64,000 bases of DNA from contig CANNFM010000012.1 of assembly GCA_947503835.1 (NCBI GenBank), positions 1 to 64,000 of the forward strand, written 5' to 3'. The notes under the pieces are model-generated. The model worked only from the letters and a program-made list of their open reading frames with translations, was not told the DNA's origin and ran no database searches. This DNA comes from an uncultured Aquimarina sp. GTDB lineage: Bacteria; Bacteroidota; Bacteroidia; Flavobacteriales; Flavobacteriaceae. Shown one piece after another: positions 44,196 to 53,800 of the stretch. The first letter of the stretch is position 1; every line of letters starts with the position of its first letter. A program made the translations under genes and the position numbers.

Positions 44196-47100
44196 TTATT
44201 CTTTAACCATTATAATTTTGGTGGTTTTATAACCATCAAAGATATGTACTATATAATACCCAGATGGCAGATCATTTACATCTACCAAACTTCGATTGTC
44301 TTTTAAAACAACCTCTTTTTGAAGTATTCCTATAGAATTAAAAATTTTAATTCTGCAACCTTTTGATACTCCTGATACTTTTATCCAATCAATTGCTGGA
44401 TTTGGATAAACACTGGTTTTATTAGTATCATCTTTTGTATCAACAACAACATTATTACGCTGTACCGATGTACTGGTATACGTAATAACTAACTGAGGAG
44501 GAGTGTTATCCCCATTTTCCTTAGAGGCAAGGGCAAAATCATTCCCAGAAGTCATATTAAGTACAAGAGATAATGTATTGCCTGATATTGACCCCGCACT
44601 TAAATTCACAGTTTTTGTGTTACCGATGCCGTAGGTCGTATTCATATTACCTAATAATATTCCTACTGAAGGCTTATTGCTATTTGATAAGTTACTTTCT
44701 GTCCAGTTATTAGAAGTTCCTTTGTTTACATTAATGTTACCATTACCTGGATCAGAGTTAACTGTAAATTTAAGTTCTGCTTTAGATATTGTTCCATTTA
44801 TAGAAGAAAGATCATACATTAAATATCCAGTTCTTCTGTTTTGCTCTACCCGTATAATTTCGCTATTAAAACGACTTGAGCCTTGTAAATAAGCATCATG
44901 AATAGGAGATAAAACAACAGTTTGTTCGATAGGCGTTGCTGTTTTTATGGCAATTATTTTGTCTATATTAAACAAATATCCTGATTGACCTTTATACGCT
45001 AATCTTAGTGTTTTCTCTCCGGCTATAAGCGAAACTTTTATGGTATATTTCTTATAATTATGCCATTGCCCCGTTACCGGAAGCGATATAGAGCCTACCG
45101 TTGTTCCTGCTTCGATAATTTCAACTTGTCCGCCTTTGCCCGCGCTCGATGCATAAAACTCAAAAGTATACTCTCCGCTTGATTCTATAGTAACATTATA
45201 CTCTGTGTAATCTCCATTTTGAATATACCCTAGGTTTTTACCAGAAGTTCCGGGCGTATTTTCGATACGCACACTTCCTGATTTTGTCACATAACTTTCT
45301 GCTTCAAAATTACCAGGAATGCTAATAACGTCTGTTGGAGGAGGTGTATCTTCTTCTATTTTAATACTTACACCTTGAGAAGTGGTAACTGCACTAGCAT
45401 TATCTGTTGCCTTTGCGGTTATAGTATAGTTTCCAGTAGTAGCGATAGTAGTAGTAGTTTCGTACGGAGCAGCATTTTCGGTTGCTACTAAATTTCCGTT
45501 TACAAAAAATTCTACTTTCGCAATAGTACCATCACTATCTGATGCCGTAGCAGCTAATGGTATTGTTGCTCCCTGTTGATATACAGCTCCGTTGGCAGGA
45601 GAAGTCATCCCAACTTGTGGTGCATTGTTTTCATCACCACAATCTACTAATACCTCGGCAGGACCAGCTCCGGTTGGCTTAGTATAAGCCTTAGATAACA
45701 CAAATTTATCCATCTCAAATCCATCTTCTCTCATAGAAAATGAAATTGTATGCACTCCTGCACTTGGAACGTTTATGAATATCTTTTCTGCTTCACCACA
45801 ATGATTAGCGCCTGTACGCTGCTTACTTTCCCAGGTCCATTGATTTTTACCAGCACACCATTGCATTCTGTTTCCCGATGCTGGCCATGTTCCATCGATC
45901 CCTACATGTACTCCATTATCTTCTGATCCTGTAGAATATGCTCGTACCCAAACAAAATATTTACCGGGTGTAGTAAACTTTACTTTATAATTCACAATAG
46001 TGGTTTCACCGGCTGTATTAGAAAAGTTTTCTCCATTAATCAATGGATCCGAATGGGTAACTCTTGTATCTGGTAGTATTTCTAAATACCCATCACCACT
46101 TGCGCCATTTGAATGATCCGGATCTGGATCAGGAGTTGGTGTTGATCCGCTTCCATTAAGTACATACCATTTTCTTTTACCGGTTTTAGATTGACTTGCA
46201 AAATGCTCTGCTTCTACCGCAACTATGCCGTTTTGTTCTAAAGCAGCACATTGATCTGGTTCGCCTCCTCCGTTATCTTTCTTTTTAATTAATGCAACCC
46301 AATCATTGTTATCTGGTGCTACGAGATTATTTCCTAATGTTGTTTTAGCCGTTAGATTACCTCCAGAACGCGGATTATACCACTGTATATCATATTTATT
46401 ATTTCCAGAAGGCAAATTAAGCCCAGTAGAACCTCCATTAGGTCTGTATATCGCATATATCTCTCCTGCTTTGGCTAGTACATAATCATTTCCATCCGAT
46501 GTAACTCCATCTGAAGACACCATACTGGTTACTTTATCTATCAAATAATTATTAAAGAACTGTAATGCTTTACTTGCATCAGAATATTTACGATCTCTTG
46601 ACCTGTGGTTTTGTGCAGATAGATCGGTTTCACCTGTTTGGTATCCATAGTAATATTCTACACCCATTCCACCAGCCATCAAAGCACCCCATAGTACTTT
46701 ATGTCTAACAAGCTTATCTTCTTTTCCGTCTTTATCTACACCAATATTGGCGCTCCCTTGTTCATCATTGGCAACTACCCATTTCTTCCCAGCATTACGA
46801 GATTTCTCTAACCATCTTTTTACATCATTATGTACTTTATTCTTATCTGTTTGTACAGAAGCACCTGTAAGTTCCGAGTTATTACCCAACAATGGGTTGT
46901 ATCGTTGGTCTTGTTGTCCTGGATATGTATGAATCACTATATGATGATCATACGGATCCATTTGCTTGATATATGCTGCTGTAGATTTTACTACATTATC
47001 TGGTATGGTCGTTTCCTCGGCAAGGTTCCAGTTTAGGGCCAAGTGGTGTCCAAAACGCGCTACCAATTCACGATAATACAGTTTTCTCTGTCTACCGAAA

Positions 47101-48095
47101 CCATTATTATCCATGATATTGTCATTTTCGGTTTCCAGAGTTTTGAAATGCATAAACATTCCTTTCTTGTCTGCATATTCAAATACCTTTTCCCATTGTG
47201 CTAACTTAGACACATCAAATCTATCTTTGTGCACTCCCTGGTTCCATTGTTGACTATCATTATATCCATTATAAGTACTTTCATTGACCTTCAATAGATG
47301 TGGAAATACATTCTCATCATCTCCATGTAGACTTAATGTTAAGAAAGAAAAAGCATTTAATCCTTTGTTAGAAAGGTATCGCACTACTCCCAATAGTTCA
47401 GTCCCTTTTCCTCCATTCCAGGTATAAGCACTTGCCTCTGAAGCCAGATAATCCTGTTGGTGAGGGTTCCAGGATTTACGGCGATTTCCTCTATTTGGTG
47501 TAGCATCAAAATCTACATAGGCCAGCGTATTTTCTGGAGCATCAGCTCCTGCTTTTACAAACCAATTTCCATTAGGGTTATTTGGATTAGTCCCAGTATA
47601 TCGTAGATAATGTTCTCCTACATATCGCAACATCCCTTTATCCTTGGCTCTATGATCTCTTCCTGATTTATCAGACTCTGAAACATTAAAAGATCCCGTA
47701 CTTCCATCCATAAAACCTGCTCCTGATCCACCACCATTAATGGCTACATTAGATCCTGATTTAAATGATGTTGACCAGTTCCAAGTTCCAGGTTGTTCTG
47801 GAGCAAAATGTACTCTCCATTTATTCCCAGAAGCACAGCTATTATTTTCTGCATTCCCACATGCAGCATAATACCCAGGGACTTTGTAACTTCTATTACT
47901 CCCTTGATGTGTAAATGTGACTTCTAGTCTAAAATCTGAAAACGGATTAGGGTTTGCTGTTTCAGAGGTATTGGGGCCATTAAATGTTAATGTGACCTTA
48001 TGCCACCTTTTAAGTTCTCCTTCGGGGGTTTGGGCTTTTGACACTAGCCCAAGAAGGAAAAATGCAATTAAAAAATTGAGTTTGGTAAGTTTCAT
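44196..48095 (-). CDS. Multimodular secreted glycoside hydrolase-like protein: DUF5060, TIM barrel, CBMs, T9SS
   Basis: A 1299-residue exoenzyme. Signal peptide 1-21; DUF5060 domain about 25-135; TIM-barrel catalytic region about 150-520 with NWNLAEETT (Glu360/361) and VVANDEQGS (Glu445) as candidate acid residues. Then come a putative collagen-binding-type domain (540-605), a GH115-C/CBM6-like domain (620-805, VAVEAEHFASQS) and an Ig-like Big domain (825-912). A CBM6-like domain (925-1052), a DNRLRE/CBM96-like domain (1056-1210) and a T9SS type A sorting domain (1228-1299) complete it. Substrate cannot be read from sequence; DUF5060 enzymes act on plant or algal polysaccharides. Last gene of the five-enzyme array. 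Confidence 0.82.
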   Translation of the reverse strand: MKLTKLNFLIAFFLLGLVSKAQTPEGELKRWHKVTLTFNGPNTSETANPNPFSDFRLEVTFTHQGSNRSYKVPGYYAACGNAENNSCASGNKWRVHFAPEQPGTWNWSTSFKSGSNVAINGGGSGAGFMDGSTGSFNVSESDKSGRDHRAKDKGMLRYVGEHYLRYTGTNPNNPNGNWFVKAGADAPENTLAYVDFDATPNRGNRRKSWNPHQQDYLASEASAYTWNGGKGTELLGVVRYLSNKGLNAFSFLTLSLHGDDENVFPHLLKVNESTYNGYNDSQQWNQGVHKDRFDVSKLAQWEKVFEYADKKGMFMHFKTLETENDNIMDNNGFGRQRKLYYRELVARFGHHLALNWNLAEETTIPDNVVKSTAAYIKQMDPYDHHIVIHTYPGQQDQRYNPLLGNNSELTGASVQTDKNKVHNDVKRWLEKSRNAGKKWVVANDEQGSANIGVDKDGKEDKLVRHKVLWGALMAGGMGVEYYYGYQTGETDLSAQNHRSRDRKYSDASKALQFFNNYLIDKVTSMVSSDGVTSDGNDYVLAKAGEIYAIYRPNGGSTGLNLPSGNNKYDIQWYNPRSGGNLTAKTTLGNNLVAPDNNDWVALIKKKDNGGGEPDQCAALEQNGIVAVEAEHFASQSKTGKRKWYVLNGSGSTPTPDPDPDHSNGASGDGYLEILPDTRVTHSDPLINGENFSNTAGETTIVNYKVKFTTPGKYFVWVRAYSTGSEDNGVHVGIDGTWPASGNRMQWCAGKNQWTWESKQRTGANHCGEAEKIFINVPSAGVHTISFSMREDGFEMDKFVLSKAYTKPTGAGPAEVLVDCGDENNAPQVGMTSPANGAVYQQGATIPLAATASDSDGTIAKVEFFVNGNLVATENAAPYETTTTIATTGNYTITAKATDNASAVTTSQGVSIKIEEDTPPPTDVISIPGNFEAESYVTKSGSVRIENTPGTSGKNLGYIQNGDYTEYNVTIESSGEYTFEFYASSAGKGGQVEIIEAGTTVGSISLPVTGQWHNYKKYTIKVSLIAGEKTLRLAYKGQSGYLFNIDKIIAIKTATPIEQTVVLSPIHDAYLQGSSRFNSEIIRVEQNRRTGYLMYDLSSINGTISKAELKFTVNSDPGNGNINVNKGTSNNWTESNLSNSNKPSVGILLGNMNTTYGIGNTKTVNLSAGSISGNTLSLVLNMTSGNDFALASKENGDNTPPQLVITYTSTSVQRNNVVVDTKDDTNKTSVYPNPAIDWIKVSGVSKGCRIKIFNSIGILQKEVVLKDNRSLVDVNDLPSGYYIVHIFDGYKTTKIIMVKE

Positions 48096-48371
48096 AATTA
48101 AATTAAATTAATTCTAGTTAAACATATATTTATGTGTTAGTAAATTCCCATTATGTATTGAACACAAGCTAACTAGGGGTAGAATATGGAGGTGCCGCCA
48201 CCTCTTATTTATTATTTATCGGTTAATAAACATTTTCATTGATTTTCTAACTTCTTGAGATATCCTAAATTTCTGATATTGAATACTATTGCAATAGAAG
48301 CTTTCAAGATAAGAAGGAAGCCATTATTTAAAAGCCCTGGGCTTCCTTCATATATCGATATGTTTTTAGAA
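48096..48371. promoter_or_regulatory. Gap between GH5 and DUF5060 genes with two hairpins
   Basis: Two inverted repeats are visible in this 276-bp gap: GAGGTG-ccgc-CACCTC (48189-48204) and AAGGAAGCC...GGGCTTCCTT (about 48310-48345). The second, with a long loop, may end the GH5 message. The gap is the longest inside the array, so the DUF5060 gene may have its own promoter. Confidence 0.4.
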
Positions 48372-50771
48372 TTACTCTTTTATAACTTGCTTTGTTTCTG
48401 TTCTTTTATTGTGATAAACTTTCACAAAATAGAGTCCAGGTATGAGATCTGTAGTATTAAGTTCTATCTGTTTCACTTTGGATTGAACATTGATGGTTCT
48501 TAGTATTCTTCCGGTTATATCGACCAAATTGATTCTAACACTAGTAAGAAGATCTTTTCCTCTAATCACCAATCTATCCTGAACTGGATTTGGAAATGTT
48601 TCTACGCTCAAACCAGCCAACGATGACTGACCTTCCGGCAAATCTTCACAAATTGGTGGTGTGGTGCTATTACTAAAATAAATAGTAAATCCATCAGCTA
48701 CTGAAACTAAAGCAAAATTATCTCCATCAATAGTTACATAATAGGTTCCATCTAAATTGGGAAACCCAGTTCCAGAAAGTGTAATACTAGGTTGAGCTGA
48801 GTTAAAGTTCTGACTTGTAATATTATTTAATAAATTATTCCACCAGCTAGGTATTCCATTATTTGTATTCATAGAGAACTGCCACAATCCATTATTTGTC
48901 AAATCCCAATTGATTGTAAAATTGGTTACATTACTTAAATCTGGCCCTCCTGTTCCTAAAACGTAAATTTTGGTATATGACGCATTAGCTATAGTAGCTA
49001 ATGGATTGGCTAAAGGGGCTCCAAAACTACAATTACCACCTGTAGTAGGTTCTGTAATTGTAATTATCTGTGTAGCAGTATTTGAAGCTCCATCAGCATT
49101 TGAAGCCGTTAGCATAACTGTATAATCTCCTGCAATTGTATATTCATGGGCAATGATAATACCTCCTCCGGTAGAACCGTCTCCAAAATCCCAGGTATAT
49201 GTTAATGCACTTCCGTCTGATATTGTAGAGCCAGAAGCATCAAAATTAATTGTTGCAGGTGCTGTCGCGGTAGTAGTATCTACCGAAATATTTGCAGTTA
49301 TTGTCGGTGTATTTGTATCATTAACTGTGATGGTTACAGTTTCTGTATCACTTAATTGTCCATCACTTACCGTTAATATTACCTGATATGTTCCAGCTTG
49401 TGCGAAAAGATGAGATATCGCACTACCTGTTGCGGTAGAATTATCTCCAAAATTCCAGGAATATGTTAGTGCGTCTGCATCAGGATCTGAAGATGCTGTA
49501 GCATCAAACTGCACTGTTAAAGGTGCATCGCCAGAGGTAACTGAGGTTGTAAATGAAGCTACAGGTGGTCGATTTATAGGTCCTGTCCCTCCTACAACAT
49601 TAGGGATTATCTGCGCAAAATAGGGTTTTAATACATCTAATTTCCATTGATTAACAGACGACCAATCGTCTTGCAAAATCCCACCGGTATCACCAGAATT
49701 AGGATTCATACTCCAAAACGTCCAGGAATAAATACCTCCCATAAAATTAGTAAACTCGGTAAACCAAGTAAAGGCGATACCTCCAAAGGCATCCTGATTT
49801 TTTATACCAAACTCTCCTACAAATAAGGGAGAAGTTTCTTCTTCATAAAGGTAATGGTAATTATCCCTCCATATCCCTGGCATATTCTGAGGAAAATTAG
49901 GAGCATCAAACCAATCTTGAGGAGCAACTTCTGGACCGTACTCGTGTGCAGAATACATCAATTTATTAGGATCGGATAATTGAACGGGATATTTTTTTGC
50001 TCCCATAAGTTGTCCACCCCACCAATATGAATTTCCTTCAAACTCACCAACTCCTTCTACAATAATCAACACATTTGGATTTACTTTAAGAATAGCATTC
50101 CCACATCGCTCTGCTGCTTTATTCCAGTCGGTAGCAGGGTTGCTATTACCCCAAGATGATCCGTGAGGTTCATTATTAAGATCCATACCTACAACTGCCG
50201 AAAAGTCTTTATATCTATTGGCCATAAAAATCCAATCATTGATCCACCTTTCTTCAGAATATTCTGGAGTATACCAGAGCTTCTCATTTAAGAAGCCATC
50301 AGCCGCTCTGGAATGGTTATCCAAAACTATTTTCATATCATTTTCCTGGCACCATCTTACAAAAATGTCCATTAATTCGATCGGCTTGGTTACTTTACTT
50401 TCTTCTTCATTCATGGGTGATATCCCTGTGTAAGCATCACTACCATATGAAGGTACATTAATGGTTACGCCAGGGTTTAACATTTCATTACACCAAGGCA
50501 CTCTAATAGTATTAAATCCAAGATCTTTGATCTGTTGCAAGACACTTTTCATATCGCGAGTCCATATCCCATGAGGAAAATAATTTTGCGTTTCAAATCC
50601 GAACCAATTCACTCCGGTCAAACGAACTTCTTTCCCCTGAACATCAAATAATTTGTTGCCGGAAACAGATAAAAAATTCTGCTGCTGTGCAGATGTACTA
50701 GTAATTAAACTAAATACCAGTAATACCAGTACTATTAGCGTTTGCTTTATATTTATAATTGTATTTTTCAT
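48372..50771 (-). CDS. Secreted GH5 endoglucanase with two PKD domains, module X and T9SS tail
   Basis: A 799-residue cellulase. Signal peptide 1-28; GH5 barrel about 35-385 with general acid Glu201 (LNNEPHG) and nucleophile Glu320 (FVGEFG), plus the conserved NTIRVPW and SAHEYGP motifs. The opening GNKLFDVQGKEVRLTGVNWF resembles subfamily GH5_1. PKD domains follow at 403-484 and 490-573, then the cysteine-bracketed module X (581-708) also found twice in the GH9-GH48 enzyme, then a T9SS type A domain (722-799). It would cut internal beta-1,4-glucan bonds and feed ends to GH9-GH48. 61 bp behind that gene. Confidence 0.9.
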   Translation of the reverse strand: MKNTIINIKQTLIVLVLLVFSLITSTSAQQQNFLSVSGNKLFDVQGKEVRLTGVNWFGFETQNYFPHGIWTRDMKSVLQQIKDLGFNTIRVPWCNEMLNPGVTINVPSYGSDAYTGISPMNEEESKVTKPIELMDIFVRWCQENDMKIVLDNHSRAADGFLNEKLWYTPEYSEERWINDWIFMANRYKDFSAVVGMDLNNEPHGSSWGNSNPATDWNKAAERCGNAILKVNPNVLIIVEGVGEFEGNSYWWGGQLMGAKKYPVQLSDPNKLMYSAHEYGPEVAPQDWFDAPNFPQNMPGIWRDNYHYLYEEETSPLFVGEFGIKNQDAFGGIAFTWFTEFTNFMGGIYSWTFWSMNPNSGDTGGILQDDWSSVNQWKLDVLKPYFAQIIPNVVGGTGPINRPPVASFTTSVTSGDAPLTVQFDATASSDPDADALTYSWNFGDNSTATGSAISHLFAQAGTYQVILTVSDGQLSDTETVTITVNDTNTPTITANISVDTTTATAPATINFDASGSTISDGSALTYTWDFGDGSTGGGIIIAHEYTIAGDYTVMLTASNADGASNTATQIITITEPTTGGNCSFGAPLANPLATIANASYTKIYVLGTGGPDLSNVTNFTINWDLTNNGLWQFSMNTNNGIPSWWNNLLNNITSQNFNSAQPSITLSGTGFPNLDGTYYVTIDGDNFALVSVADGFTIYFSNSTTPPICEDLPEGQSSLAGLSVETFPNPVQDRLVIRGKDLLTSVRINLVDITGRILRTINVQSKVKQIELNTTDLIPGLYFVKVYHNKRTETKQVIKE

Positions 50772-50788
50772 TTCATCTTGAATAGTAT

Positions 50789-50819
50789 AAAAGAGAGAGG
50801 TATACGACCTCTCCCTTTT
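50789..50819 (-). terminator. Terminator after the GH9-GH48 gene
   Basis: AAAAGAGAGAGGT (50789-50801) pairs with ACCTCTCCCTTTT (50807-50819) with one mismatch. Read on the minus strand the stem ends in a CTTTTAT run. Being only 61 bp from the GH5 start, it may act as a partial terminator within the operon. Confidence 0.65.
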
Positions 50820-50832
50820 GTTAATTAAAAAA

Positions 50833-53800
50833 CTATCTATTAACTATTACTTTACTTCTAGATATCCCACCAGTGGTTGTATTAGAAACCTCTAGTATAT
50901 AAATACCTGAAGGCACACCGTCTACAGAAATGCGAGTTTGTACTTGTTGGCTATTTCTTAAGTTTTTAGACCTAACTACATTACCTGTTAAATCAATTAA
51001 TCGAATTGAAAGGCTATTAGTTTTATTGCTGCTGGTTTTACCAATACTTCCTGATGATGATATATTAATAAAGCTTGCAGCAGGATTAGGACTTACCACA
51101 ACATCAACCGTACTCGGTACTTGATTAGCCGTTGTAGTCGTTGTTTCACCAAAGAAGAAGCCATATTCTGCATTGGCCAAAGCAACTTCTATCTGTGCCC
51201 AACTTCTATGATATCTTTGGGTATACTCTTGTCCCGCATTGTAAGCAGTTTGCAACCTGTCAAACTCTGGATCGTTTTTCAAATCTGATCTGATATCTAA
51301 GAATGATACACCAGGCTGTACTACATCACCATTAGGCATTGTACCAGTAAATCCTTGTGGCACATATACTTCCTGTTCAAAAATCCTACTAAAATCTCCT
51401 CTTTTTTCTACAGAAGACACTCCTTTATCATCTCTATATGTGGTCCACATTCTATCTAAGACTTCTTTAGCAAGATCTCTGGCATCGGTATCTAGAGTAG
51501 CGTGTTTTTGTGTTGCAGCTGCATAATATATTAAAGCCTTTGCCATAGACGAGGCAACTCCAAGGTCTTGACTATAATCAGTTACAGTAACACTAAGATT
51601 GCTATTGGTTCCTGGGTTATTTGGATCCCAGGTATCTGGTTCTCCTGTCCATTCTAATGTAGCAGGAATTTCGAAATCATTAGCTCCAATAAGTCTTACT
51701 TCACTTTTTACCCAATCTGCCCATTTATCCATAAGATTTTTGGCCATTGCATCATTAGTAATATAATAATACTCTGCTACACGTTCCATAGACCACGCTT
51801 GCCATCCAAACCAAGTACCACTTCCTGGGTCTTCATAAACTGGGTTATCATCATAAGCCATATCGTAAAAAGTAGATTTCCCTGCAGGGTAAGGACTATA
51901 GTCTCCATTCCAGCTATTGGTAGCTCCACCAGCAATGGCTCCTTCTCTGGATTGTAGCCATGTGTAGAATTCCATTTGTCTCTTGAGACTTTCTGTCCAA
52001 TCTCTTTTTCCGTTTTGAGATTTTGGTTCAAACTCTTTTACCTGACTCATGGCATATGCTGCCATGGGATTTTGATATCCAAAATGACAATGACTAGATC
52101 CTATTCTAAATGCCCATTGCGAAGCAGGGTCAGCAGAACCACCCCATGACATATACCAAGACATTAGGTAATGTGCGCTATTGTATCCTGTTCCTGCTCC
52201 ACTTGTTGAGCTTTGTACTCCCAGAGGTTTAAAATATTTATCAAACATCGAGAGTCTTAAGAAATCACCCATCTTAGATGCTTTGTCTAGATCTAAACTT
52301 GCCAAACTAATTCCTTGTTCTTTGGCATATATTTGTGCCCAATACATTGCTTGAACCGCTCTGGCATCGGCATCTGGGGCACTGGTATACCTCCATTGTT
52401 TTGCATAATTCTGATCTTCAATGAAAAGCGGTAAGTAACCATTTGTACCTCCCCAGTCAAAACTTTCCCATGATGGATGAGGAACCGTTTCATAAACAGA
52501 TTCTTGCGCTCCTCTTTGGAAGGTATTAATATAAGAAGGGGTACTTACTCCATCTCCTCGATTTCCGTATCCATAGAAATTATCATTATCTAACAACCAG
52601 TGCATCTGATAAATATCAGCACCGTATGCAGCCGTTAAATCTGGTGAAACCGGATCAGAACCTACCGGAGCATTAAACTCTAATGGCGCTGGATAACCAC
52701 TTGGTAATGGGAACTCTGCTGCATACGCTGCAGGTGAAGAAGGGTTATACGCAGCATTTGTGGGTTGATCTGCCTTTGTTGGGATAATGAATTGCTCCAT
52801 TTTATCCCAAACATTGCTTAAAGGAGCCCAATCACCAGTTACTCTACCATTCATTACTTCTAACCATAACCAGTATGAATACAACTCACTTGTTGACTCA
52901 TGACCATGATCGGGTGCTTCAACAATCAACGTTTCTATAGAGTGATGAGGAGACCCATCTGCACTAAAATATCCATTAGCAGGATCATAGAACTCATTTC
53001 TCATTTCGATGAAACGATTTACATATTCGTTATCTCCGGTTGGTGGATTGATAATAATATCTCCGTCTGTTACACGTATTGAAATTACTGCTGTATCCTC
53101 TCCTCCGTTTCCGTCTGAAACCGTTAAGTTAACTTCGTAATTTCCTTTGGATGTGAACGTATTATCAATTGTTACACCTGTTCCTGAATTTCCATCTCCA
53201 AAATCCCAGTTGTATGTGAGAGCATCTCCATCTGCATCTGTAGATCCTGAAGCGTCAAAGGTTACAACTAATGGTGCTTCTCCGGAAATTGGTGTTGCAG
53301 AGATATCCGCTACTGGTAGTGTGTTTCCTGAACCTCCACAAGTTGGAGCAGTTGCAGAAGTACTAAAATAAATAGTAAATCCACCTGTCTTTGATACCAT
53401 TGCAAAATTGCCCTGATCCTGTGTAACCCAATAAGAACCATCTAAACCTGTAATTCCAGTTCCTGAAAATACTGCTTCTGGATTAGAAGTATTAAAATTA
53501 TAAGTAAGACTACTTCTTAAATCTACATACCAATTTGGTTGTCCATTATTAGTATTTATAGAAAAAACATATAATCCATTATTTGCCAAATCCCAGTTGA
53601 TATTAAATTTGGTAACATTATCTAAGTTTGGTCCGCCATTTCCTAAAACATAAACATTTTCGAATTCAGAATTAATAGATGGTAAAGCATTTGCTAATGG
53701 TGTTCCGAAAGTACAATCTCCACCTGTTGAAACCGGGTTTCTTACTACTTCTATGCTATTAGACAAATCAAAATCGCCAGATAATATCGATAGATTTGCT

